Origin: Diadema setosum
Lineage: Eukaryota; Echinodermata; Echinoidea; Diadematoida; Diadematidae
Length of the DNA: 64,000 nucleotides
Direction: 5' to 3'
Assembly (NCBI RefSeq): GCF_964275005.1
Contig: NC_092702.1
Coordinates: forward strand, 597,501-661,500
Shown: positions 13,300 to 25,300 of the stretch, piece by piece
Layout of the letters: each line of letters starts with the position of its first letter
Position numbering within the stretch: the stretch's first letter is position 1
Made by a program: the position numbers and the translations under genes
Notes under the pieces: generated by a model
Databases searched by the model: none
What the model saw: only the letters and a program-made list of their open reading frames with translations
Told to the model about the DNA's origin: nothing

Positions 13300-15525
13300 T
13301 AAGTGTAAGGAGAAGCCATCACTGACAAATCTCCCTTGCCAACCAGACTGATGAATCATCGTGTGTAAAGACGTATCATTCAGCACCAATTACGTGGCAC
13401 GAATGCCTTGACACACAGACACAGACACATGCAGATATAAACAAAAACACACAATCATACAAACATACTCAAAAACATACACAAACACACACAGACATAA
13501 CTTTGATGTATTTCTTTAGAATAATACCTATACCAGAATACTTCTGAGACTCAAATGCACCCATTCATATCCGTCTTCTGACCCGACTTCTCAGTCATAG
13601 GGCCTACTATAAATGATAATGATAGTTTAACTCCACTTATATGACATGCTCAAGGGGAAAAAAGAAATTATCTAAAAACTGCTCAAGAAAAAAAAAATGG
13701 CTTGACAAACACTACGTATTTGCTTGTGCATAAGATGAAGGATTAAATTGTGTTGACTGATTCTGACAAATTGTTCATCAATTGTAAATCTTCAAATGCA
13801 GCAATGTGGACTTTGGACATGAAGGAGGCTGGTGCTTCTTGCATGTTTTCCCTTCCCCCCCCCCCCCCCCAGCATTTTGATGAAATTTCTTCAGACGCCT
13901 ACAGGTCAATATATCAAAATATATTCCCTACATGCACTTATATTACACCATCAGTGGGTGGACACAAATTGAGCACAAACATGACATGAATACATAAGGC
14001 ACAGCACTGGGCAACATACTGGCATATTAATTCACTCTTGACAGATGCCTTCTTCCCATCATTTATTACAACATCAACATCCACATCCAGACTATCCTCT
14101 TTGACTGCAGAAATTTATCTGCTCATAGTGCAGTAAATTGAAAGGGTACACATGATATATATTCAAATAAAAATACTGGTAATGCAATTTCTCTGTCAGC
14201 TCATGACTATGATTCATAATACAAATGTAAAACACTCTGACTCAATCAAGACTTTTTCCTTATTCAAGCATGACACAAATTAATGTACAGAACTGTATTA
14301 TTCAGAACTCTTTGACTTGCTTGTATAAAGAATGGCAACAAGAATGAATCATTCCTTCATCACACAAAGGCTTAGATAAAATGTTGTGTCATCACTACTC
14401 ATAGCTATACATTTTCTCATAATATAACCATGAAATAATTAATTAAAAGCAGTTTGGGTGATATAAACTATACAAATTTACTGGTACTATAGGTATAATT
14501 GAAAGTTTGTCATCAGGTCCAAATTATACTTCATATTTTATCAAAATGAATAACACATCAGAAGTTTAGTCTCTAATCTTGACATAAATAAGCATCAATT
14601 TTGAATGCTTGCTAAGAACAAGGACACACAAAGTTAATGGTGTCAAGAATTCATAGATAATCACACTGAGCTATGCAATATTCATTCTGGATATAAATTA
14701 CAATGAATTAATCACCTAAGTCATAAACAAACAATGGCTATATATCTGTTAATTATATTGTCACTTGGGAGAGTCTATCCTATCAAAATTAGGGTGATTA
14801 TTACTAAAGCTGAACACACCTCTTTAGTATCACACTTTAGGCATTACTATGGAAACAAAGAGCACTGTTATTGTCACAGTTTCATGGTATCACCAGAAAT
14901 AAAGTTCACACTGATGTACAGACATTACAAGGAACCCCTGGTGAGATACAAGAGTTAGGTTTTAAAGGGTAAGTCGCTGTATCATAGCTGAAAGTCAATG
15001 TTTGGAACTCATCAATAACGCTGATATGTTGATAACGATAGTATCCCTGGCTTGAAATTTGTTAAGATGGACAAAACATAGATCAAGCTTAATCACATGG
15101 AAATCTTTTTATCATGTCATATTCTCTGTGATAAGATATACTATTAGCATGAAAATAAATTTGGGATGTTAGATGACAAAAAAGGGTCATTCACAAGAAG
15201 AAAATACAGGGTACTTATTTCATCATTCTTATAATCGCAACCACAGTCAACTTCATCGAAATTTTGATTCACTCATTATCATTCTATAAAACCACCAACA
15301 CCAAAAACAAACAAGAAAAAAAAAAAACCAAACAAATAAAATACAAGAACAAAAGCAGAGATACTCAATCCTCCAGAACAAACCATAAATACAAAAACTG
15401 GGTTGTATTTCTTTGCAGTTTCAATGTTTTCTTTTCTGTCACTGTGGTTACATCAATGCCACAGTCATTGCAATAAACTTAGAAGTATGTATGTGTCTGT
15501 TTGTGTTTCTATAAATATGTATATG

Positions 15526-15528
<3 letters not shown>

Positions 15529-15604
<76 letters not shown>

Positions 15605-15607
15605 TGC

Positions 15608-15649
<42 letters not shown>

Positions 15650-15650
15650 A
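15529..15650. repeat. Compound TA then TG microsatellite
   Basis: About 70 bp of TA, a TGCATGCTTG spacer, then about 40 bp of TG. Open frames of alternating Y/I and H/T residues here are artefacts. Confidence 0.95.
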
Positions 15651-17166
15651 TGCTAAACATGACTATGGTACTTTTCATAGCTTGCTGAAAGTGGCTGGTC
15701 AAGATGTCTGGCATGTCAAGATCCCAGTGAACTCTTGGCATGTCTGTTTGTCTGGTTGTAGGAAAGCAGAATGTCCCCCCTGACCATCTTTATTTGCACT
15801 AATGTCCTCTTCCACCTTCACTAAGCAAGTGATCAGAATCCATACACTGATGAAAAGAACTTCTTCACAACAATCATATTCTATTGCAAGGTTAATCTAT
15901 TTTTGTCTGAATTCTGTGTGAGAGAATAACAAGGTATATTGACTGGATAGGTGGTATATACACCCCTTTCTCCCCCACACTACTTACTCCCCTACAACCC
16001 CTAAATTCATTCTGCCACAGTAATTCATTGAATATGTCACACAGCAGAGAAAAGCTACATACCAAAATAGCCTCATTTTCAGGCTTCGGCTGAGTTTCCA
16101 CACATGAATGATACCAAGATGAAGTTGATCAGCTTCAGGTTTAATAATTCTCTCCATTATTTACTCCCTGCTAATGATCTTTTTGGCCAGGGAGGTCAGA
16201 CATTATTCTAGGGTTTGTTTCCCTGTAAAATAACTCATGAGAATTGAACAGGATTAGGTTGGAAAACCAGTGAAAGTGTGGAAGCTAGGCTAGTATGCCT
16301 GGTACTCTTGCGGTATGTCTTCAGGTCATGCATAGCAAAGCTGCCAAACACTCCATGTGATGGGATGACAGTACATGCAAGTCTTAAAGGGCCATGTTAC
16401 TCTCAGTTACATATGGATAACATGGAGAAAATTCCTCTTCTTTCAGAGGCATCATTCTCAGATCTTGGCAACCCTTTGTAATGCCCCCTTTCCTTTGCTC
16501 TTTGAAATGGGAAAACCTTGTGTTGAAAATAAAGATAAAAAGAAGAAACCATAAAGGCTGTGACTGCAACTTTTCCTGTCAGCATTTGAAGACTATTTTA
16601 ATCTAGAATTAACAAACATCTCAAATCATCCCCTTCCTGATATGAAATTTCAAAGAACATAAAGACACATAATTATGATCAGATGAATGCATTATCACTC
16701 AAATTTTGCAAATGATATTACATTTCACAAAATATTTGACAGTTGTTACATTTCATTTGAACACGCTTCTCTTTCCACACATCATAAAAACTACAACACA
16801 AAAACACACTAGAGAAGACTCATTCCATGCACTTGAAAGATAACTCCTTGTACAATACACCCAAGCAAGATGGTCAATCATATCTGTACATCAGTTGTGT
16901 TTCGGTATTAAAGCATTCCTGTGCAACAACCTGCCCTAAAACCATACACACTGCACAATTAAAGACACACATCTCTTTGATCACTGACATAATCTACTTC
17001 ATGATTTCAAATATTTGTGCTTAAGTTATTTCTTGAACATTCACACACACAGAAAGAACATTCAGAGTCAGTTGTGCTAATAACAATATTTCAGTTCATC
17101 CTACACACAGCTGTACATTACAAACAATGAATCTGATAAGATCTGTTCACACAAGCAGCAATGTGC

Positions 17167-17371
17167 TACTGTTAATGAAGGAATGTTCATGTGCATTTTA
17201 ATTTCACAAATTTCAGGAGCAAAGTTTCACAAAATTAAAATGCACATTAAAGTTCATGTCTACACCATATGCATTGAATGCAAGAGACATTCGTGAAAAT
17301 TTCATGCCGCGAACAAGGCTGTTGGCTCCAAAGCGCAAAAACTTCATGCTGCCAAAATATGCTGTACAGTA
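17167..17371 (+). mobile_element. Family B element (GCATTTTAATTTCGCGAA type), copy 1
   Basis: Begins TACTGTTAATGAAGGAATG and ends GCTGTACAGTA. Contains the shared core catatgcattgaatgcaag and ggctgttggctccaa. Confidence 0.6.
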
Positions 17372-17412
17372 TGTTACATTCCATCATCATTATTAGAGGG
17401 AGGCACTCAAAA

Positions 17413-17487
17413 AAACATTTCTCACAGCTAAATCTGAATCAAATGAACTAACATTTCTCACAGCTAAATCTGAATCAAATGAACTAA
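17413..17487. repeat. 36-bp tandem duplication
   Basis: Two identical units containing catttctcacagctaaatc followed by tgaatcaaatgaac. Confidence 0.85.
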
Positions 17488-17987
17488 CAGAAGTTTAAAC
17501 AGCTCACTTCTTTTCAAAAGAAAATGAAGAATTTTTGCTTTTGTAATTGAGAGAATGAAGTTCTTGTTGTGATACTGTTAGTTCTTGCATGACGATTGCA
17601 AATACACTTGTAGCTTGCAGTACATCATGTAAGATAGTCTTCAAGAAAGACTGCTGGTTTCTTTCTTCTACGGACTACCACACACTGTGTACCATAGACT
17701 ATCTACAATCTGACACACATTTCTTGAATCAAAGCTAAATTGCTAGGAAAGGCAATTCTTACTGACACTATTCATTCATCAGTTAACCACTAAAACGTTA
17801 ATGTGTAATGATATTATGCTAAAAATGACACACAGCTTCACATCTACTCAAGCTGTACATACAAATCACAAGAATGATGTCATGGTACTCACCCGTTATA
17901 AGTTTAATTTTTGTACTGACCACAAAATATGAAATACAAAATAAATGGCTTGTTTTCTTATTCAAATTCAACCTATCTCACTGAGTT

Positions 17988-18211
17988 ATACTGTATACAC
18001 CGAATATTTCGCGAGATTTCTATTTTTGCGAATTGCGAGTCGGGTGCTATTCACGAAATTAAAGACACACGAAAATATTGACTCTGATCGCGTGTACATT
18101 TCTCTGTTCAGTACAGGACTCCATGATCGCGAATTTAACCACTTGCAAAACTGACTGGAATTCCCAATTTGCGAAAATTTAGACTCGCGAAATATATAGC
18201 GTATACAGTAC
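17988..18211 (+). mobile_element. TTCGCGAA-rich inverted-repeat element, family A copy 1
   Basis: Terminal repeats are TACTGTATAC at the left and GTATACAGTA at the right, with probable TA target. The interior holds several TTCGCGAA-like motifs. A related, uninterrupted target is present next door (see findings). Confidence 0.7.
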
Positions 18212-18556
18212 TTTCACCAGATTCTAATTGGTTGGCATGATTTCTACACCTATGACAAATGGCTTGATTTCTTACTCAAAGTTATCTATGTCACAGAGTT
18301 TTACCTGATTCTAATTGGCTAGCATGATTCCTAAACTGATCACTTCTGATGACATGAAACCAACTCTCAATGGTGAGAGATTAATGAAACGATTGCTGGT
18401 AATCCTCTTAATGCAACACTGAATCAAAGGACCTTGGTATGGGATTGCCACACTTATCACACCAGAGTGGATTAGTCTGACATACCAATGACACACTGCA
18501 TGAAAATAGGCAGATATGAAGCACATGCCATTCGCATAGTCCGACGAGTTAAGCTA

Positions 18557-18606
18557 CGAGTGTGTGTCTGTGTGTGTTTGTGTGTGTGTGTGTGTTTGTG
18601 TGTGCA
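18557..18606. repeat. GT-rich microsatellite
   Basis: Interrupted GT units with two TTTG breaks. Confidence 0.85.
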
Positions 18607-21600
18607 AGGACACATGCATGAATAACAATGAAAACTTATCCTTGATAGATTGTAAATACATCTCAAACTTTACTAGTGACAGCGTCCCAAGCAGAAAAAA
18701 AAAAAAATTGCTTTATACAATCTAGTATTCCTTACCTGCAAGAGATTTAGTAAAATTTTGCAAAATACATTTACTTTTCACACATACTGTCCAAACTTGC
18801 TCTCCAGATTATGTAATCATCCACTTAAATTCTGGATCAAAACATCAAAATACTCCCCCAACAAACAAACAAAATCAAACAAACAAACGAACAACAATCA
18901 AAACAGAAATTATGAAAAAGTATGGATTTAACTGAAGAGTGGATAATTATTTGATATCATTGTTAACATATCTCATGTGACAGAATAAACAGTCTTTAAT
19001 GAATTACAAAGCCCTTGTAACATTTAATCAATAAAGTAAAGCCATTTTAGCCTACGACCAGTGCAGAACGCCTCCCTATTCAATAAGAAATCCAAAGAAC
19101 ATTTAGGAACACTAAGGTTTATCAGGGAGGTGAGTCTCACTTCCCTTGGTATATCTTTAACCTTGTATACTGGTACTATCAAATATATGAGTCAAATGTG
19201 AAAACTTTAATTTGATCACAATATGCCAACATTTGACAACTTCGGTGGTAATGAGAGGAGTGCAAATGAAAGTGAATTTGAATTCCCTTGAAGTTATTAT
19301 CTCATATCTTGTTTGATGTAATATTTCAGATTGTGGAAATAGGGAAAACACTGATTTATCTAGTTATTGTATTTGCACATTTATCACATCTATAGTGAGG
19401 CTGTAAAATGAACTATGATACAGAACGATGGAAACTTTTCCCATATTATAAGCCACTGCAAACATTGCATTCTGCTGATGGCAAAATGCTGTTAAAACTA
19501 TAGTAACATCTGCCTAGTGTTATCATCAAGTTTTAAATAAACTTTCTCCTACTTCACATAAGGAATGGCTTTCTCCACATACTCTAACATTATTTCAGAC
19601 ATATTTTAATCCGAAGAAAAAAAGAGTTTACTGTTCTCAGTTTCTGTTTACAACCCTGGCAATAATATGATATAGAGAAGACACAGGTATTAATTTATAA
19701 ATATCACCTAATTTATTTTCAAGGATGCTTCAAGTTCTTGATACAGCATTACTGCAGATTCTTCTTTCCACTTTTTAAGGCAGAATGACCCTGGCATATC
19801 CTACTCACTACTACCATAACGTTAACTCATATAAAATGTATCACATCAATGTATGTGGCAATATGTGCAAAGTATTAAATACTTTACAAATACTTAACTG
19901 GGTGTTGTGCATATCAACCCCTATGCAGTTACACAAACCTCTTATGAACCACACTCATTCAGTATCTTATTTTTCTAAACCTAACGATATCCACTTTGTC
20001 ATTTACTCAATCCATATACATTTTCTCTCTCACCCTGTACAAAATTAGGTCACCAGCTGAGCTTACCCTGATCTGCCTTAAAAACAGTTCTGATATCAAG
20101 AGTATATCACCCAATACTTAAGACTAAGACATTCATAAACTACAGAGAGTCCACATATCATTTACATGTAGAGGGTACTAGTAACAGATATCAGAAATTT
20201 CCTTGGCTGGCATACATGAACACTTCAGCTCCCATCACAAAAATGATGTTTTAAATTTTATTGAAATAAATGCACATCCATGAGATCTCCTACATCTGAT
20301 AATCATATTCAAATTAAACATAAAAGAGGATTCTTTGATATACACACACAAAAATGAAATTCCTGGTTTTGAATTAGTTTTCATATCACAGTTATGACAG
20401 CAAATTACCTGAATATGAAATAAGTCAATCACTAACTTGCATATGAAGTTTCCACAATTACATGATAATAAAGATTTACTGATATATGTTTGATATTTAC
20501 AAATATATACATTTAAAAGAAATGCCTCAGGAATGGTTGGTAAGACATATACACAAAAGAGATTTGACAATTTTGGAAAAAGATCAGATCATCGCTATGA
20601 CATCATATCAATGTCTCCTCCAAAACTAATGATAGCCTCATATTCTGATTTCAAATACAATAGAGTGTATGTCATCAGCCATGCCCTCAATCACATCAAA
20701 TGATTTGTGCCAATACACTACTTGGACAGAGTTATTTTCTTGAGCTAGAGAACATCATCCTATTATTCTCATATAAGACACACTGATATACATCTCAAAC
20801 AAAGTAACAACACAAAATGAATGTCCAAACAAATTTCACCTTATATCTTTGACTAAACACTTACTTAAATTTCATTACAAAATAAAGCAGTTTGAAGAGG
20901 TACAAACATAATAGCCATACTCTCTTGAACAATAATGCATTAAACCACAGTGCTTATTGCTCAGAATGTTCAGCTCTTGTACAGTTGATAAAGTCAGAAA
21001 ATAGATGAGAAAGAAGAGAATCAACGGGCAACAGACCCATGAAAACATTAGTAATGTATATGCCATTTATGTCTTATCAACAGCTATCATTGTACTCTCA
21101 TGATTTCCTTTGGGTCTGCAATAATTAGAGGATTAGAAACTAATATAAAAACAACAAACAAACTTGGTCATAAGTTCCTCATGAAGAAAGGTCTCTTAAT
21201 GCTACTTTGGTGAAAGCATTACAACACTTCCACTTTTTAGGTGATACGCCATCAGCATATCACCTGTTGTATCTGTAGGAATCTCTCTTGTTTTAAATTA
21301 TTCATATTTGATCTTTCTATGCTGCCAACATGAAGACACACAATCATTTGATTTCTCTTGGATTCACTTAGATTCTATCATAGCCATTAGAGCACATAAA
21401 CTAACTGCAATTATGGCATAGATCTGGTGATATGAGGATAGGAAATATTGAGTAGACTATCAAATTAATGTGAAGGACATACGACTGTAAACACAGAGAA
21501 ATTTTTAGGAAAGATTATCATTAGACAGTCAATTTGTTTTCTTTGATGCTGTGTGACGATGTACAATGTATTACTAATGTCCTTAACTACTGCGTGGCAG

Positions 21601-22102
21601 AAAAGAAGAGGAACTCACTGCCAACAATCACATAAAACAAGGCACTATCTTCATCAGCCACATCCCCAAAGCTTGGTCATTGGATACAGGTGATTTTTTT
21701 TTTTTCATCTACACAGGTCTACAAGCACAAGTGGACTTACCTTACTATGTTCTATCAGCTCAAGTATCTGGCTTGATCACTGTATGACTACCAATCCAGA
21801 CAGTATGAATGAGTTAATCAAAGATTGGTTGATGTCATTCACAGGTAGATGTGGACTTTTTTTATGAGAAAGAGAGAGAGACTCTTAAATTACCCACTTA
21901 TAAAGGAGATTTACGTACCCTTGGCCTTACAGAAAGATCTGAAAAGATCCACACTGAGCGATATATCTGCCATGAGAAAACATTTTCTATTTGCACATAG
22001 TGATCCAAACAAAATGAGATGCATTTAGCCTTACTGCAGCTTGCACGATATTCCCTGTTCAAAAGACAAATCATCACAAACAGCATATTTTTTTTAAAGC
22101 CT

Positions 22103-22108
22103 TTTAAT
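22103..22108 (-). terminator. Candidate poly(A) signal for GPAT4 (ATTAAA)
   Basis: ATTAAA on the minus strand lies about 157 nt after the stop codon and is followed by a GT-rich stretch (tgctgtttgtgatgatttg). Canonical AATAAA occurs only much further downstream, for example at 20257-20262 and 19712-19717. The true 3' end cannot be chosen without transcripts. Confidence 0.3.
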
Positions 22109-22264
22109 TTACAAATATGTTTCTACCCTTCCTTGAGTTACTTGTCTATTCCTCATATCATACACCACAGCTGGTATGCACTGTGCTGCCACTGGTAAAC
22201 GATGTTGCCTGTAGCCATGACAACAGGTGAGTGGTGGTAGGTCTGGTGGTGGGTGTGGTCATAA

Positions 22265-22352
22265 TCAGTCCCCCTTGAGCAGCTTGCTGTACTCCTCCTG
22301 TTCCTTCTCCCTGTATTCTTGTTTCACACTCATCCTCTTCAGCTGACCATCC
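22265..22352 (-). CDS. GPAT4: GPAT4 coding exon 15 (residues 439-466 and stop)
   Basis: Acceptor ctgtaccag|GGATGG, stop TGA at 22267-22265. It encodes DGQLKRMSVKQEYREKEQEE then YSKLLKGD, equivalent to the family C-terminus (DGGLKR, then EEQQK.YSKMIVG). A 23-bp minisatellite starts about 37 nt upstream of this acceptor on the intron side. Confidence 0.94.
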
Positions 22353-25300
22353 CTGGTACAGGAGAGAGAGGGAGAGGCAGAGAATAAGTGTGTGTATGTG
22401 TAAAAGGGAAGTGTGTGTATGTGTAAAAGGGAAGTGTGTGTATGTGTAAAAGGGAAGTGTATGTATGTGTAAAAGGGAAGTGTGTGTATGTGTAAAAGGG
22501 AAGTGTGTGTGTGTGTAAAAGGGAAGTGTGTGTATGTGTAAAAGGGAAGTGTGTGTATGTGTAAAAGGGAAGTGTGTGTATGTGTAAAAGGGAAGTGTGT
22601 GTATGTGCAAAAGGGAAGTGTGTGTATGTGTAAAAGGGAAGTGTGTGTATGTGTAAAAGGGAAGTGTGTGTATGTGTAAAAGGGAAGTGTATGTATGTGT
22701 AAAAGGGAAGTGTGTGTATGTGTAAAAGGGAAGTGTGTGTGTGTGTAAAAGGGAAGTGTGTGTATGTGTAAAAGGGAAGTGTGTGTATGTGTAAAAGGGA
22801 AGTGTGTGTGTATGTGTAAAAGGGAAGTGTGTGTATGTGTAAAAGGGAAGTGTGTGTGTATGTGTAAAAGGGAAGTGTGTGTATGAGGAGAGAAATGGAC
22901 ATAGCATGAGACAGATTATGGAAGTATGTGAGTATGTATGTATGTATGTATGTATCAAAAGAGGACCGTAATGATTTCTATGTGGGTGAGACTCAGCAAT
23001 ACCTGTGAGCTTGTGTGAACCAACAGTGATGGCCTAGCATTTCCAATAGTATCCTGGATTGGCAGTCTACACCCATGTAAACTGAAGTAAATATTCCTTT
23101 GACACTATTTAAAGAAAGTAATAATTCTGGACAAGAAATCCAGATGGTTTGAACGTGGTATCAAAGAGGCCATCTGGGAACGAGTAGAAGGACCAATATT
23201 CAACAAGAAAGGAGGCCTCCGCTGCAACTTGTCACACATGTGGGACTGGGCCATTTGCAGGATTCCAAGTCATCTTTCGTGCGCTGGACAAGGTCCAGTG
23301 TGCACAGAATCTGCACAATCTCACACAATATAAGGGCTATTCCTTCTATGGGATCTTCATTCGCTCAAGAAAGCAAATTGACAATTGGCGAAACGTCACT
23401 TTAAATGAGCTTATTCAAGTACTTTGCTTTAAACATACATGTCATTGTCTACTCTGACTGGATGTATGAGAACCTACATCTATGTACATGTTTGTATGTG
23501 TGTGTGTGTGTGTGGGGGGGGGGCTGATGTTGCTTTATAAAAGATAGGTATTTCATGGTAGTTGAATATTACAGAGTGAGCGCTCTTTGAGTATGGGGGA
23601 GGGGTGCAGAGCAGTCTGTACATATGGTGGGGGGGGGATTTTAGGAATGTCATCTTTGGAGAGCATGACAATAGAAGTTGATGATCTAGTAGCCAACACG
23701 TGTCTTATTTTGTCTACCTAGAAAGGAAACAGGCATATCGAGTGTCCTTGGTGATAAGCTGTATGTATTGTGTGAGTGGGAAGATTTTGACCAAACAACA
23801 GGTTGTATTACACTCCATAGGTGAAATCATGCCATAAGAATCCTCTCATAACGTTATCAATGCATGTTGTTATTAGGAGACATGAAAACTCAGCAGCTTA
23901 ATTCTTAAACAGTCTCCATATCTCTATCAAAATGAAAGATATAGATCAGTGCTTTCAAAACAAACAATCTTTTCAACTCTTTTTTGCCTCAGAGATTCAC
24001 TGAGTGAGCAGTTGCCTGCTTGCAGCAAAACAAACCTTGAAGGCGTTGTTCTCTGCATTTATTTATTTTTTTTTAGGGGGTGGGGTGGGGTGGGTCTTAG
24101 AGGTTTACGGCTTGTTAGTATGTAAGTATGTTAGTATGATACAAACAGAACACTAACATCATTAGTAAGAATTAAGAAATTTTTGAAAATATACCTTCTA
24201 GCAAATCACACATAGTCAGTCTATCATATCATTTGTCTTATGTTTTTGTTTTGTTTTGTTTTGTTTTGTTTTGTTATGTTATGTTATGTTTTGTTGTAGT
24301 TGTTGGTTTTCTGTCCATGTCTACACTTTGTACCTTAAAAATCCACAAGGCCTTTCTGGCTTTATTCAAGTTCTCTTTTTTTCATTTTCACTGCTATATG
24401 TAAATTGATTGATTTTGTTCTGTATTGTAAAATTCAATACTGTTGTATTGTTTTATCAGAAAATGAGATGAATAAACAAACTGAATTGAATTGAATTGAA
24501 TCATTCACACACACCCAAACACTTAAAAAAAAATACACGTGGACACAAAACAATTGTTGGTTAATGCCATCTGCTTTTTGCAAAAAATTGATCCCACTTG
24601 ATGTTTTTTTGAAACATTGTGATAATTTGCCCCAGGCTGTGTGTGAACTGCACATGAAAAAAAAATCAAGTTTTTCAACTCAAAATGCGCATGCAACCAT
24701 AGGGTCCACACACTCAGATGCCCACGGTTACATTCTGGTCACTGCTGATTTTTGATTGAAACATGGTGATAATTTGCCCTGCGCAGCATGTGTGAACGGT
24801 GGCAAATAAGCTCCAGTTTTGCATTTTGATGAAAAATTCATTAATCCCTGTGTGTGAATGCTGCCAATGACTATGCCTGATCAAGAAACAAACTCACCAA
24901 ACTAAATCCACCAAGCCACCCTGTCTGGCGATGGCTGCTTTTACCCTGCTAGCAAAATCCACGGCTGATTCATTTTCCTGAATAACAACAAAAAAAGATA
25001 AAAAAGAAAACAGACTTATTACAGTCAAATTCACAATATTGTTCTAAGGTCACTCACTTGACAGTGAGTGACATGAAGCTAAGAACAGACACCAATAAAC
25101 TGAACAAAAAACACTGTTGCAAGAAACACTGTAAATGTAGCAAGAAAAGTATGATCAAAACACAGCTGTGTTACAAGCTGTCACTTGAATTATGGTTTGC
25201 TCACAAGGGGACAAATCATTCTTAGAGCAGCCTTGATAATCTGGAAAACTTGTTGGCTAGTTCGGAAAGAGGAGATCTTGACTGTGAATAGAAATTACAA

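Larger units (their letters stand above)
13300..22102. other. 3' flank of GPAT4, no gene recognised
   Basis: AT-rich sequence with family A and B elements, microsatellites and a 36-bp duplication. Part of it may be GPAT4 3' UTR. A tandem near-duplicate (aaatggcttg.tttctta.tca) lies at 17944-18330. Confidence 0.4.

Noticed and set aside
15403..15783. Open frames with long Y/I and H/T alternation
   Set aside because: They are translations of TA and TG microsatellites with no conserved flanks.
22389..22883. Regular repeats resembling a CRISPR array
   Set aside because: The 23-bp units are contiguous with no unique spacers, and this is a eukaryotic intron.
22158..22958. 266-codon minus-strand open frame of FPFTHTHT/LPFYTYTH repeats, the longest in the window
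   Set aside because: It is produced by the 23-bp minisatellite, which leaves all three frames open, and it reads exon 15 of GPAT4 out of frame.
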